A stretch of DNA of 64,000 nucleotides from a virus. A model generated the notes under the pieces. It had not been told where the DNA came from. It made no database searches and was given only the letters and a program-made list of their open reading frames with translations. Numbering within the stretch: position 1 is the stretch's first letter; each line of letters starts with the position of its first letter. Positions 45,383 to 53,295 of the stretch are shown one piece after another. The position numbers and the translations under genes were made by a program. The stretch covers positions 1 to 64,000 of the IMG/VR virus record IMGVR_UViG_3300023179_000058, one strand, 5' to 3'.

Positions 45383-45972
45383 ATATCTTTTATCTAGACC
45401 GTGATCCAAAAACTTGTGCAGAAATGCATTGCGATAAACATGTTGTCAAGATGATTATCGAATATGCACAACTATTGTCAACCGCACACCGTATACTAGA
45501 CGGATATCAAATTATCGAAAAAAGATATGTTGCAGGCTCTTTACCTGCGCGTTGGCGCAATGTAAAAGTTTGGCAACACCCAAATGTATACATGCACAAA
45601 GGCTTAATGAAGGCATCACATATTAATCACCCATCAAACATATGGGTTCGCGAAAGCAAAGAGAATTACATGTGGCTATGTCAGATGTGGCTATGGCTCA
45701 TGAAAGAATATACACATCGTTATGGCAAACATCATGCGTGTGAGAATCGCGTAGAGTATCTAATGGATGCACCTAAAAACATTCCATCAAAAGCATTTAC
45801 TGATCCAACTCCTGCCATGCCTGAGTACTGTAAAGTGCCTATGAATTCGCTTTCCTCATATCACAATTACTATATACAAGAGAAGGTTCGCTTTGCTAAG
45901 TGGACAGCGCGAGAGATGCCTACTTGGTATAAGCAAGGAGTTACAGATGCCAACATACAACTTCCAGCATAA
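45379..45972 (+). CDS. Conserved T4-like phage protein (CDKHVVKM type)
   Basis: The 197-residue product contains AEMHCDKHVVKMIIEYAQLLS, SHINHPSNIWVRESKENY and EYTHRYGKHHACE, rich in His. The family is widespread in phages; weak resemblance to pyrimidine-dimer glycosylase-type proteins exists but I cannot confirm it. His and Cys positions suggest metal binding. Confidence 0.65.
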   Translation: MNIFYLDRDPKTCAEMHCDKHVVKMIIEYAQLLSTAHRILDGYQIIEKRYVAGSLPARWRNVKVWQHPNVYMHKGLMKASHINHPSNIWVRESKENYMWLCQMWLWLMKEYTHRYGKHHACENRVEYLMDAPKNIPSKAFTDPTPAMPEYCKVPMNSLSSYHNYYIQEKVRFAKWTAREMPTWYKQGVTDANIQLPA

Positions 45973-46183
45973 AGAGACTGGTGAGATTATAGAAAAGATG
46001 ATGAAAATTAGTGAGAGGGAAGAGTTCTTAAAAGAACATCCTGAATATGAGAGCGTGATTTTAGCCGCACCAAGTTTAGGTGATCCAGTTCGTTTAGGGG
46101 TCCGTAAACCTGATGCAGGATTTAGAGAGGTTCTGCAAAAGGCAAAAGCGGCTCACCCTAGAGGTAACATCAATACATTTTGA
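45947..46183 (+). CDS. FmdB-like small protein without zinc cysteines
   Basis: MPTYNFQHKETGEIIEKMM resembles the first strands of FmdB-type zinc ribbons, but the Cys pairs are missing. AAGGAG precedes ATG 45947. The C-terminus HPRGNINTF is similar to the ends of two other proteins here (NTINTF at 58682, SLNTF at 37486). Confidence 0.6.
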   Translation: MPTYNFQHKETGEIIEKMMKISEREEFLKEHPEYESVILAAPSLGDPVRLGVRKPDAGFREVLQKAKAAHPRGNINTF

Positions 46184-46218
46184 GAAGGTGCGCCGATTAA
46201 CTACTATAAAGGTAACAC

Positions 46219-46974
46219 ATGGCGCGAAAACCTGTTGCAAACACAGAACCAGAAATTAACTCAAGGCAACTTAAAACTATTAACAACTCACTCAAAGTAA
46301 GATTAGATGATCTAAAAACCTTTCAGCCATTAACAGACAACCAAAAAGCATTTTTCAATGCGTATAAGCGAGGAGACTACTTTATAGCATTACATGGTGT
46401 CGCAGGTACCGGTAAAACTTTCTGCGCTTTGTATAAAGCATTAGAAGAGGTACTTGATAAATCAAACCCATTCAAAAAAATTATTATCGTTCGTTCGGCA
46501 GTACCTTCAAGAGAAATAGGACACTTGCCAGGCGACTTAGATGAGAAGACAGAAATTTATCGTCAGCCATATCGACAAATTTGCGAAACTCTTTTCGCAA
46601 GAAAAGATGCATACGATAGATTAGAAGAGCAAGGCTTTGTGGAATTTATTTCCACATCGTTCATTCGCGGTATGAGTTTTGATGATGCAATTATCTTAGT
46701 TGATGAAATGCAAAATTTAACATATGAGGAAATAGATACAGTTATGACGCGAGTTGGTTATCGTTCCAAAATTATTTGGTGTGGTGATTATCGCCAAACA
46801 GACTTGAATAAGAAGCGTAATGATATGAGCGGTATTCTGAAATTCTTTGACATTGCACATCACATGGCATCATTCACAAGAATTGAATTTACGGTTAATG
46901 ATATTGTTCGTTCCTCACTAGTAAAAGACTACATATTAGCAAAGATTAAATATGAAGACAATATCGAAAAGTGA
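46219..46974 (+). CDS. phoH: PhoH-like P-loop ATPase
   Basis: The 251-residue product has Walker A GVAGTGKT (residues 60-67), Walker B IILVDEMQN near residue 158 and RSAVPSREIGHLPG, the hallmark of PhoH proteins. PhoH is common in marine T4-like phages; it is thought to be an RNA/DNA helicase-like ATPase. Followed by a nuclease gene five bases later. Confidence 0.92.
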   Translation: MARKPVANTEPEINSRQLKTINNSLKVRLDDLKTFQPLTDNQKAFFNAYKRGDYFIALHGVAGTGKTFCALYKALEEVLDKSNPFKKIIIVRSAVPSREIGHLPGDLDEKTEIYRQPYRQICETLFARKDAYDRLEEQGFVEFISTSFIRGMSFDDAIILVDEMQNLTYEEIDTVMTRVGYRSKIIWCGDYRQTDLNKKRNDMSGILKFFDIAHHMASFTRIEFTVNDIVRSSLVKDYILAKIKYEDNIEK

Positions 46975-46979
46975 AATAA

Positions 46980-47642
46980 ATGTTTACCCACAAATTTGTT
47001 GAGTTAGCGCCACTACAGACTACAACTATAGACGGCAAACGACATTATCAAACACCTGATGGATTGGTCTATCCATCAGTTACCACAATCACATCCCTAC
47101 ACGGCAAGGAAGGAATCCTTGAGTGGCGCAAGCGTGTAGGCGAAGAAGAAGCAAATAAAATATCCACTAGAGCCGCATCACGCGGCACTAGGGTACACAA
47201 ACTTTGCGAAGATTATCTTAACAACGAACTATCTTTTACCGGTGCGATGCCTAACAGTATTGCATTGTTCAAACAAATACAACCATTCATTGACAATTAT
47301 GTTGGTGAAGTGTATGGCATTGAATGTCCTCTGTATTCTCATCACCTGCGCGTAGCAGGCAAGAGTGATTGTATTGCACAATTTGATGGTAAAAACGCAG
47401 TTATAGATTTTAAGACAGCAAACAAACCAAAACAAGAACATTGGATTCAAAACTACTTTATGCAATGTGCGGCATACGCCGTAGCGTTTGAAGAGCGAAC
47501 CGGTATATCAATTCCTCGCATTGCGATTGTAGTTGCAGTTGAAGGTGACAGTCCGCAACTTTTTGTAAAGAAGCGTGACGATTATATTGATATGTTTATT
47601 TCTTATAGGAAGCAATACGATGAACAATTACTACTTGGATGA
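46980..47642 (+). CDS. PD-(D/E)XK exonuclease, RecB/Cas4-like
   Basis: The 220-residue product has RGTRVHKLCEDYL (the conserved His), VAGKSDCIAQFDGKNAVIDFKTANK (Asp and DxK motif near residue 125-145) and a Gln-containing YFMQCAAYAVAFE helix, the order of RecB-family nucleases in marine phages. Likely processes DNA ends in recombination or host DNA degradation. Confidence 0.85.
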   Translation: MFTHKFVELAPLQTTTIDGKRHYQTPDGLVYPSVTTITSLHGKEGILEWRKRVGEEEANKISTRAASRGTRVHKLCEDYLNNELSFTGAMPNSIALFKQIQPFIDNYVGEVYGIECPLYSHHLRVAGKSDCIAQFDGKNAVIDFKTANKPKQEHWIQNYFMQCAAYAVAFEERTGISIPRIAIVVAVEGDSPQLFVKKRDDYIDMFISYRKQYDEQLLLG

Positions 47643-47910
47643 AAAACAAAAAGAGATTATGAGCATTGCACAGGAAGAATGTGCAGAAGTTGTTCAAGCA
47701 ATTAGTAAAATTTTTAGATTCGGATTAGATGAATCATTCGAAGGTAAGACTAATCGCGAAAGATTGACAAGTGAACTAGGTGATCTTCAATGCATGATTA
47801 CACTACTTAAACAGTATGAAGTAGTTGATGATTTTAAAGTACATCAAGCCGAACTTGCAAAAAGAACTCGCCTTAGCAAATGGTCTAACATCTTTACTGA
47901 GGTACAGTAA
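47620..47910 (+). CDS. MazG-like nucleotide pyrophosphohydrolase
   Basis: The 96-residue product has EECAEVVQAISKIFRFG and RLTSELGDLQCMI, the metal-binding ExxE...ExxD of all-alpha NTP pyrophosphohydrolases. These remove non-canonical or excess nucleotides. ATG 47620 lies inside the nuclease gene end; an upstream ATG gives a hydrophobic extension with no support. Confidence 0.8.
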   Translation: MNNYYLDEKQKEIMSIAQEECAEVVQAISKIFRFGLDESFEGKTNRERLTSELGDLQCMITLLKQYEVVDDFKVHQAELAKRTRLSKWSNIFTEVQ

Positions 47911-48716
47911 TGATCGTTCTCTACGGGCATGGCTATGTTGCAGATTACATAGCCAAAGAAATGCATAAGCAATCATTTAAGTTTGTTCGCTTAACGCATC
48001 ATGCATTAGTACCTAAAGATGCAAAGTTTATTGTCAATGCCGCAGGCTTTACGGGCAACCCTAATGTAGATGCTTGTGAGGTTTTGCGTGATGAGTGCGT
48101 AGACGGAAACATTCGATGGCCACTTAAACTTGAAAGAATCGCAAGCCAAATTTCTGATATTCCAATTCTACACATTACTAGTGGTTGTGTGTATACTGGC
48201 TATGATAAAGAATGGACAGAAAATGATCCGCCAAACTTTACATTCAACAATGCTTCTTTCTATAGCGCATGTAAAGCATTGGCACAAGAACTACTATCGC
48301 CATATATGAACAAGTCATATTTGTTCCGAATTCGTATGCCATTTGGTCCGCACATTCACCACAAGAATCTATTGACAAAATATGAAAGATATGCTAAACT
48401 TGTAGACTATGAGAACAGCGTAACACAGGTTGAAGATTTAGCAAAATGTGTTTGTCATTTCATCATGATAAAACCAACATATGGAATTTATAATGTTTGT
48501 AATCCTGGCAGTACTAGCACGAAAGAAATTGTTGCAGAAATGGGGCTCCATAAAGAATGGATGACTCATGATGATTTTGCTAAGGCAGTAGTTGCGCCGA
48601 GAAGTAATTGTGTGCTAAATACTAAGAAGTTGGAAAGTGTGTATGCTATGCGGTATGCTGACCAAGCGGTAAGCGAAACAGTACGCACATACTTATCACA
48701 CAATCTTTACTTATGA
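47910..48716 (+). CDS. NAD(P)-dependent sugar epimerase/reductase (RmlD-like)
   Basis: The 268-residue extended SDR has YGHGYVADYI (nucleotide-binding loop), FIVNAAGFTG, ITSGCVYTG and YSACKALAQ (catalytic YxxxK near residue 114). RmlD-type enzymes reduce 4-keto sugars. It is separated from the deoxysugar operon at 52 kb by the tmRNA/iscU locus. Its last codons overlap the 5' end of the tmRNA acceptor piece. Confidence 0.82.
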   Translation: MIVLYGHGYVADYIAKEMHKQSFKFVRLTHHALVPKDAKFIVNAAGFTGNPNVDACEVLRDECVDGNIRWPLKLERIASQISDIPILHITSGCVYTGYDKEWTENDPPNFTFNNASFYSACKALAQELLSPYMNKSYLFRIRMPFGPHIHHKNLLTKYERYAKLVDYENSVTQVEDLAKCVCHFIMIKPTYGIYNVCNPGSTSTKEIVAEMGLHKEWMTHDDFAKAVVAPRSNCVLNTKKLESVYAMRYADQAVSETVRTYLSHNLYL

Positions 48717-48776
48717 CTGTATGAAGCAAAGAGAAAAGTGTTCTGGACGCGGGTTCGACTCCCGCCTGGTCCACCA
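48715..48776 (+). ncRNA. ssrA: tmRNA acceptor piece (permuted ssrA, 3' half)
   Basis: GGACGCGGG-TTCGACT-CCCGC is the conserved tmRNA T-arm, followed by acceptor strand CTGGTCC (48766-48772) and ACCA. CTGGTCC pairs with GGGCCAG at 49182-49188. GACTGT (48715-48720) pairs with ACAGTC (49224-49229) and TGTT with AACA, forming the tmRNA P2 helix. The true 5' end may lie slightly inside the upstream gene. Confidence 0.9.
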
Positions 48777-48793
48777 TAAGGAGATTTGTAAAC

Positions 48794-49180
48794 ATGGCAT
48801 ATTCCGATAAAGTAGTTGACCACTATGAAAACCCAAGAAATGTTGGATCGTTTGACAAGAACGATACTGATGTTGGTACTGGCATGGTTGGTGCTCCTGC
48901 TTGCGGAGATGTTATGAAACTACAGATAAAGGTTAATCATAAGACAGGTATTATTGAGGACGCCCGTTTTAAGACATACGGATGCGGGTCGGCAATCGCA
49001 TCAAGTTCTCTTGTCACAGAATGGGTCAAGGGCAAGACTCTTGACGAGGCGGCAGGTATTAAAAATTCTGAGATTGCAGAAGAACTCGCCCTCCCTCCAG
49101 TCAAAATACACTGTTCAATACTTGCTGAAGATGCGATTAAGTCAGCAGTAGAAGATTACCGAAAGAAAATCTCTTTATGA
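48794..49180 (+). CDS. iscU: IscU-like Fe-S cluster scaffold, nested in the tmRNA gene
   Basis: The 128-residue, full-length IscU has all ligands: Cys37, Asp39, Cys64, His106 and Cys107, with LPPVK (100-104) for chaperone binding. IscU assembles 2Fe-2S clusters with a cysteine desulfurase; no IscS is seen here, so it would use the host enzyme. TAAGGAG lies between the tmRNA CCA and the ATG, and the stop is one base before the tmRNA coding piece. NrdA/B, an RfbH-like dehydrase and possibly other phage proteins could need Fe-S or iron supply. Confidence 0.92.
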   Translation: MAYSDKVVDHYENPRNVGSFDKNDTDVGTGMVGAPACGDVMKLQIKVNHKTGIIEDARFKTYGCGSAIASSSLVTEWVKGKTLDEAAGIKNSEIAEELALPPVKIHCSILAEDAIKSAVEDYRKKISL

Positions 49181-49181
49181 T

Positions 49182-49403
49182 GGGCCAGTCATGGTTTCGA
49201 CAGGGCAAAGAGTAACAGAGTAGACAGTCCGGTAGATGACGACCGTAAATCGCATAAATAAAGTAAACGCAAACGATGAAAAGTTCGCATTGGCAGCCTA
49301 AACGCTGACTAGGGTTTCGGTGAGTTTCCTCGTAACAGAATAACTCACCACTAATTTTGGATAGTTGTAGTCGGCGGCAAAACCCGTTAGGCAGACCTAA
49401 CTT
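49182..49403 (+). ncRNA. ssrA: tmRNA coding piece (permuted ssrA, 5' half)
   Basis: GGGCCAG then CATGGTTTCGACAGGG is the tmRNA 5' domain. The tag frame GCA...TAA at 49269-49301 encodes ANDEKFALAA, preceded by the usual AAATAAAGTAAAC. Downstream helices GGTGAGTT/AACTCACC, GCTGACTA/TAGTCGGC and GTTAGG/CCTAAC fit tmRNA pseudoknots. No T-arm or CCA occurs downstream, so the 3' half is the piece at 48715. Rescues stalled ribosomes. Confidence 0.92.
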
Positions 49404-49466
49404 TGGATTGCTTTATGATAACGAACCGAAATGATTTTTAATTTTTTAACCTCTAAGGGGAATTTT

Positions 49467-49664
49467 ATGAAATATGTTATTGCAACTATCGTATCACTTT
49501 TCGCAACTATTGCTATGGCACAGCCAGCAAAGCAACCTGAACCAACTCCTCCTGCTAAAGTAGCAGAAGCGAAGAAGGAAGCACCTAAGGCAGAGGCTCC
49601 AAAGGCTGAAGCAAAGAAGGCTGATGCTAAGAAAGACGAAAAGAAAGAAACACCTAAGAAGTAA
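49467..49664 (+). CDS. Small periplasmic Lys/Ala/Pro-rich protein
   Basis: ATG 49467 (AAGGGG upstream) gives a signal peptide MKYVIATIVSLFATIAMA and a 47-residue tail of PAKQPEPTPPAKVAEAKKE type repeats. It would be a highly charged periplasmic peptide. A terminator follows. First of three envelope genes after the tmRNA. Confidence 0.65.
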   Translation: MKYVIATIVSLFATIAMAQPAKQPEPTPPAKVAEAKKEAPKAEAPKAEAKKADAKKDEKKETPKK

Positions 49665-49701
49665 TTAAATAAGGGTCTTCCCAATTCCCCCCAAGAATTG
49701 G

Positions 49702-49741
49702 AATCCAATTTTATCACGCAGTAAGATTGGATTTTTTTTTT
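49702..49741 (+). terminator. Intrinsic terminator
   Basis: AATCCAAT (49702-49709) pairs with ATTGGATT (49726-49733), followed by a run of eight T. It ends the tmRNA/iscU/periplasmic-peptide transcript. Confidence 0.75.
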
Positions 49742-49763
49742 GCGTAATCTAAAGGAGACTAGT

Positions 49764-50804
49764 ATGGAGTTCTTAACTCTTGCCTTGTTCAAAGGCATTT
49801 CATACCTCTGGATGTTATTCTTCATTATGATAATTGCGGGACTAGCGAAACAATATGAATTGTTCGCCCCTGCCTATTCCTATGTTAAGAATACATTCAG
49901 GTCCAATAGATTTGTAGTTGCCCTACTGAGTGCAATCGGTGGCGTTCTTCCTATCGAAGGTCGCGTTACTGTGAGCGCAGGTCTTCTTGATACTGTGGCT
50001 CCAAAAGAGTCAGAGAGTAGAAAGAAGTTGGGCATCGTGGACTATCTAGCGACACACCACTATTACATGTGGTCGCCGTTAGAGAAAACCGTGATACTTC
50101 CTATCGCCGCATTTGGCTTAGCCTATAGTGCGTTTATAGGGATGATTGCACCTCTATTGGTGGTGAGTTTGGCGTTCATTACTTTCTATATCTGGACACA
50201 GATTAGGGAAGAAGAAATTCCAATCACACCTGGTCGATTTAAACTGAGTTCGGTCATAAGAAATGTAATGCCAATGGTAGTAGCAATTACTGCTTACGCT
50301 ACAGGTGTCGCTGATCACACTTGGTGTTTTGGCTTACTTGCTTTATATTATGTGTTTATCACACAACAATGGGATCCAAAGAAACTACTTGGTTATATCA
50401 AGTGGGATGTGATTGCAATTGTTGGCTTTGTGATTGTGCTAGGTAACTTCCTCAAATCATACGATAGTGCATTTGTAGCATTCATCAAAGGTAGTATGCT
50501 TGACCCTACTACATTTGTTGGTATGTTGATTATTTCTGTCGTTGGTTTTGTTGCAAGTTTTCTGATGGGTAGTTCTGGTAAGTTTATTGCTCTTGCTGTC
50601 GTTATGGCGCAAGTGTTTGGACCTCAATATTTCTTGTGGTTCTTTGCAATTGACTACGCAGGCTATTTACTCAGCCCAACACACAAATGCGTGATGGTAG
50701 GAAACACCTATTTCGGAACGCCACTCAGCGTGTATTATAAAGCACTTGGTACTTGGGCGCTATTGCTCATTGCTACCGCGGGGCTATTTACATTCATCAT
50801 CTAA
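49764..50804 (+). CDS. Multi-pass inner-membrane protein (DUF401/permease-like)
   Basis: The 346-residue product has about nine predicted membrane segments, with GGVLPIEGRVTVS and GSSGKFIALAVVM motifs in loops, resembling DUF401-type permeases. Substrate unknown; a metabolite or ion carrier is possible. ATG 49764 follows AAGGAGACTAGT. A transporter of this size is uncommon in phages. Confidence 0.6.
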   Translation: MEFLTLALFKGISYLWMLFFIMIIAGLAKQYELFAPAYSYVKNTFRSNRFVVALLSAIGGVLPIEGRVTVSAGLLDTVAPKESESRKKLGIVDYLATHHYYMWSPLEKTVILPIAAFGLAYSAFIGMIAPLLVVSLAFITFYIWTQIREEEIPITPGRFKLSSVIRNVMPMVVAITAYATGVADHTWCFGLLALYYVFITQQWDPKKLLGYIKWDVIAIVGFVIVLGNFLKSYDSAFVAFIKGSMLDPTTFVGMLIISVVGFVASFLMGSSGKFIALAVVMAQVFGPQYFLWFFAIDYAGYLLSPTHKCVMVGNTYFGTPLSVYYKALGTWALLLIATAGLFTFII

Positions 50805-50810
50805 CATAAC

Positions 50811-50830
50811 CTAGGGGCAGAGACCCCTAG
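50811..50830 (+). terminator. Weak hairpin between membrane-protein genes
   Basis: CTAGGGG/CCCCTAG with a 6-base loop and only ATT after it. It could attenuate or stabilise transcript ends rather than terminate. Confidence 0.35.
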
Positions 50831-50846
50831 ATTGGGAGGAAAACTT

Positions 50847-51716
50847 ATGATAAAACAAATGCTATCATTAGCAGTTGCTTTTGCATTTTTTTCTGGCAAT
50901 GCAATCGCACAAAATAAATTAAGTACGCCGGAATCTGAAGTAAGAAAAGAGGAAGAAGCAAAAACATTACCCGCGGTAATTGTAAGTGCTAAAATTCCAA
51001 ATCAGTTTGATACTGTCGGTGAGTATAATCAGCCAGTCTGGACTACTACTCGAATGTTTCCCACTACAAGAGCATATGTGATGACACCGCCAGGTGCCGT
51101 TAAATATGAAAAGTGGTTTGACTTTAGAGATAGAAAAAATGGTCCAACTCAAATTCGTATGCGTGATGAGTTGGCATTCGGTTTGGGAAACAGATTGGAA
51201 TTAGATTTGTATAACCATACCGTGTATGATGGTCCATCTGAAGACAAGACATTTGCTTGGAGAGGATTCAGTTGGGAGATTCGATATGCGTTAGCAGATT
51301 GGGGAAAGATTCCTGGAAACCCTACATTATATTTTGAACATAAATTGATTAATGGGGTTCAAGGTATCGAGCCAAAACTTTTGTTATCTGACAGAATTGG
51401 AAACACCGACTGGATTTGGGCAACTAATTTCATCTATGAAGCAAACTTAGCGAAAACTAAAGCCGCACAAGAACGCGAATATGCAGTTACCGCAAGTCTA
51501 GGTAAAATTATAAGCAACAATTTGACGGTGGGTGCATCTGCACATTACAGATACCATAACTATGAAGACAATATTAAAGAACTTTATATTGGTCCGAATA
51601 TCAATTATCGTGTCGGTAAGAATGCAAGATTCAGTCTAGAATATATGCCTCTAGTTTCAAAAGAAGGCAAATATGATAGTAGAAGTTTCTTTATCTTTGC
51701 ATGGGACCTTCAGTAG
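50847..51716 (+). CDS. Outer-membrane beta-barrel-like protein
   Basis: The 289-residue product has a signal peptide (to AIAQ, about residue 20) and alternating hydrophobic/aromatic strands with Tyr/Trp-rich turns. It ends in a C-terminal strand RSFFIFAWDLQ, suggesting a small outer-membrane barrel. GGGAGG precedes ATG 50847. It may form a pair with the membrane protein upstream. Not typical for T4-like phages. Confidence 0.6.
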   Translation: MIKQMLSLAVAFAFFSGNAIAQNKLSTPESEVRKEEEAKTLPAVIVSAKIPNQFDTVGEYNQPVWTTTRMFPTTRAYVMTPPGAVKYEKWFDFRDRKNGPTQIRMRDELAFGLGNRLELDLYNHTVYDGPSEDKTFAWRGFSWEIRYALADWGKIPGNPTLYFEHKLINGVQGIEPKLLLSDRIGNTDWIWATNFIYEANLAKTKAAQEREYAVTASLGKIISNNLTVGASAHYRYHNYEDNIKELYIGPNINYRVGKNARFSLEYMPLVSKEGKYDSRSFFIFAWDLQ

Positions 51717-51787
51717 ATATATAATAGAGAGTTTCCGGAACTCTTCAAAACCGGATTTTATTAACACACACAAAAAGGAGACACACT

Positions 51788-52000
51788 ATGTCTAAAACAC
51801 CTTATGAAATTCGTCTTGAACTTTTGAAAATGGCGCAGGATCAATTGAACCAACGCTACTATCAGAAAGCGGACCATGTTCGACACAACTCATCCATTAA
51901 AAATGAGCAGGTACCTCTAGCAGAGATTCCTGAATTTCCAACGACAAAAGAAATTTTGCTCGAAGCGGATGTGCTAAAGACCTTTATTGATAAGCAGTAA
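51788..52000 (+). CDS. Small conserved T4-like phage protein (70 aa)
   Basis: MSKTPYEIRLELLKMAQDQL is a characteristic opening of a short helical family in T4-like phages, unknown function. AAAGGAGACACACT precedes the ATG. Confidence 0.65.
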   Translation: MSKTPYEIRLELLKMAQDQLNQRYYQKADHVRHNSSIKNEQVPLAEIPEFPTTKEILLEADVLKTFIDKQ

Positions 52001-52001
52001 A

Positions 52002-52038
52002 GATTAGAGTTTTGCCAGTTGGACTCTAATCAACTGGC
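52002..52038 (+). promoter_or_regulatory. Mutually exclusive hairpins in the methyltransferase leader
   Basis: GATTAGAGT/ACTCTAATC and GCCAGTTG/CAACTGGC interleave, so only one can form at a time (a simple pseudoknot is excluded as there are no bases left to bridge). The element lies between the gene at 51788 and ATG 52059 and might be a terminator/antiterminator or a translational switch. Confidence 0.4.
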
Positions 52039-52058
52039 ACTTAATTAAAGGATACATC

Positions 52059-52643
52059 ATGAGTAAAGAAACAGGAAAATCAACCTTACGAAGATTCCAC
52101 GACATTCGTTTTTCTACACGCTACTTTGTTGGTGATGGCATTGACATTGGTGCAGGTGACGATCCCCTATCAGACTATTCTGAATTCTTTCCATCAATTA
52201 AATCATTGCGTCCTTGGGACATGCCAGATGGTGATGCACAATATATGCATGGCGTAAAAGATGACACCTATGACTTTGTTCATTCGAGTCATTGCTTAGA
52301 ACATGTGCGCGATCCACAAGTCACGCTTGGTAATTGGATTCGCATTTGCAAACCAGGTGGCTATCTTGTTATTGTTGTACCCGATGAAGACTTGTATGAA
52401 CAAGGAGTTTTTCCATCAACATTTAATGGCGCACACTTGTGGACATATACCATTAAAAAGAATGCATCATGGTGTGACAGATCGGTAAATGTGTTCGACT
52501 TATTATCTAATTTTGTTGACAAAGTGCATGTACATAAAGTAGAATTACTAGATGCTACATTTCGCTACAACAAACCTAGATTTGATCAGACAGATAAATC
52601 TTTTGGCGATTGTGCTATAGAAATTATTCTGAAAAAGGTGTAA
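52059..52643 (+). CDS. Class I SAM-dependent methyltransferase
   Basis: The 194-residue product has GDGIDIGAGDDPL (SAM-binding GxGxG-like), an acidic second loop, DFVHSSHCLEHVRDP (motif IV region) and KPGGYLVIVVPDED, as in sugar or small-molecule methyltransferases. First gene of a glycan operon that continues to 56.9 kb. Confidence 0.82.
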   Translation: MSKETGKSTLRRFHDIRFSTRYFVGDGIDIGAGDDPLSDYSEFFPSIKSLRPWDMPDGDAQYMHGVKDDTYDFVHSSHCLEHVRDPQVTLGNWIRICKPGGYLVIVVPDEDLYEQGVFPSTFNGAHLWTYTIKKNASWCDRSVNVFDLLSNFVDKVHVHKVELLDATFRYNKPRFDQTDKSFGDCAIEIILKKV

Positions 52644-52644
52644 T

Positions 52645-53295
52645 ATGAAATTTGCTCTTCAATGTTCATATGATGCAGGCTATGCAGTTCTTGGCGATTT
52701 GACATGGTATAAAAATAAAGTCAAGTATTGTGAGAAACATGGATACACGCCTGCACTACACATTTATACTAAACCTTTGCTTCCTCATAGTTACATGAAG
52801 ATGTTTCATGTGAGAGAACTTTTCAAAGAAAATAAACACGATTGGATATGGGTTACTGGTTGTGATTCTATGATCACAAACATGACTGTAAAATTAGAAG
52901 ATATTGCCGATGAAAACTATCATCTAATTATTGCTACAGATGTTAATGGGCTGAACGCTGATAGTTTTTTGATTCGCAATTCTGAAGAAGGTAGATACTA
53001 CATTGATTATATTATTAGTGGAGTTGATACTTACAGAAACCATCATTGGGCTGAACAGCAAGCCATGATGGACTGCCAAGATAAATTTAAAGACATTACT
53101 AAATTTGTTCCTCAGAGAACATTTAACTCTTATAACTATGATTTTTATCCTCATTGTGCCAAGCCAAATTTAGATAAGTTAGGAACAGATGGTAATTGGC
53201 AACATGGAGATTTTCTAATTCACTGGCCTGGACAAACTTTGGAGCGAAGACTCCAGCATTTTGAACGATATTCACAAAGCGTAATTTATGATTGA
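52645..53295 (+). CDS. GT34-like glycosyltransferase
   Basis: The 216-residue product has HDWIWVTGCDSMITN (DxD-like DS) near residue 72, NADSFLIRNSEEG near residue 103 and HWAEQQAMMD, resembling the galactosyltransferase GMA12/MNN10 family. It starts one base after the methyltransferase and overlaps the next gene by eight bases. Confidence 0.7.
   Translation: MKFALQCSYDAGYAVLGDLTWYKNKVKYCEKHGYTPALHIYTKPLLPHSYMKMFHVRELFKENKHDWIWVTGCDSMITNMTVKLEDIADENYHLIIATDVNGLNADSFLIRNSEEGRYYIDYIISGVDTYRNHHWAEQQAMMDCQDKFKDITKFVPQRTFNSYNYDFYPHCAKPNLDKLGTDGNWQHGDFLIHWPGQTLERRLQHFERYSQSVIYD

Noticed and set aside
48720-48776. Orphan half-tRNA or tRNA pseudogene
   Set aside because: The T-arm GGACGCGGG-TTCGACT-CCCGC is the tmRNA consensus, and its acceptor strand pairs fully with the tmRNA half at 49182, so it is the acceptor piece of a permuted tmRNA.
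51696-51723. Possible promoter TTTGCA-16-TATAAT after the beta-barrel gene
   Set aside because: The -35 is poor and the region ends a coding sequence; too weak to list.
52002-52038. H-type pseudoknot
   Set aside because: The interleaved stems leave no bases to cross the first helix, so both cannot form together; they are treated as alternative hairpins.
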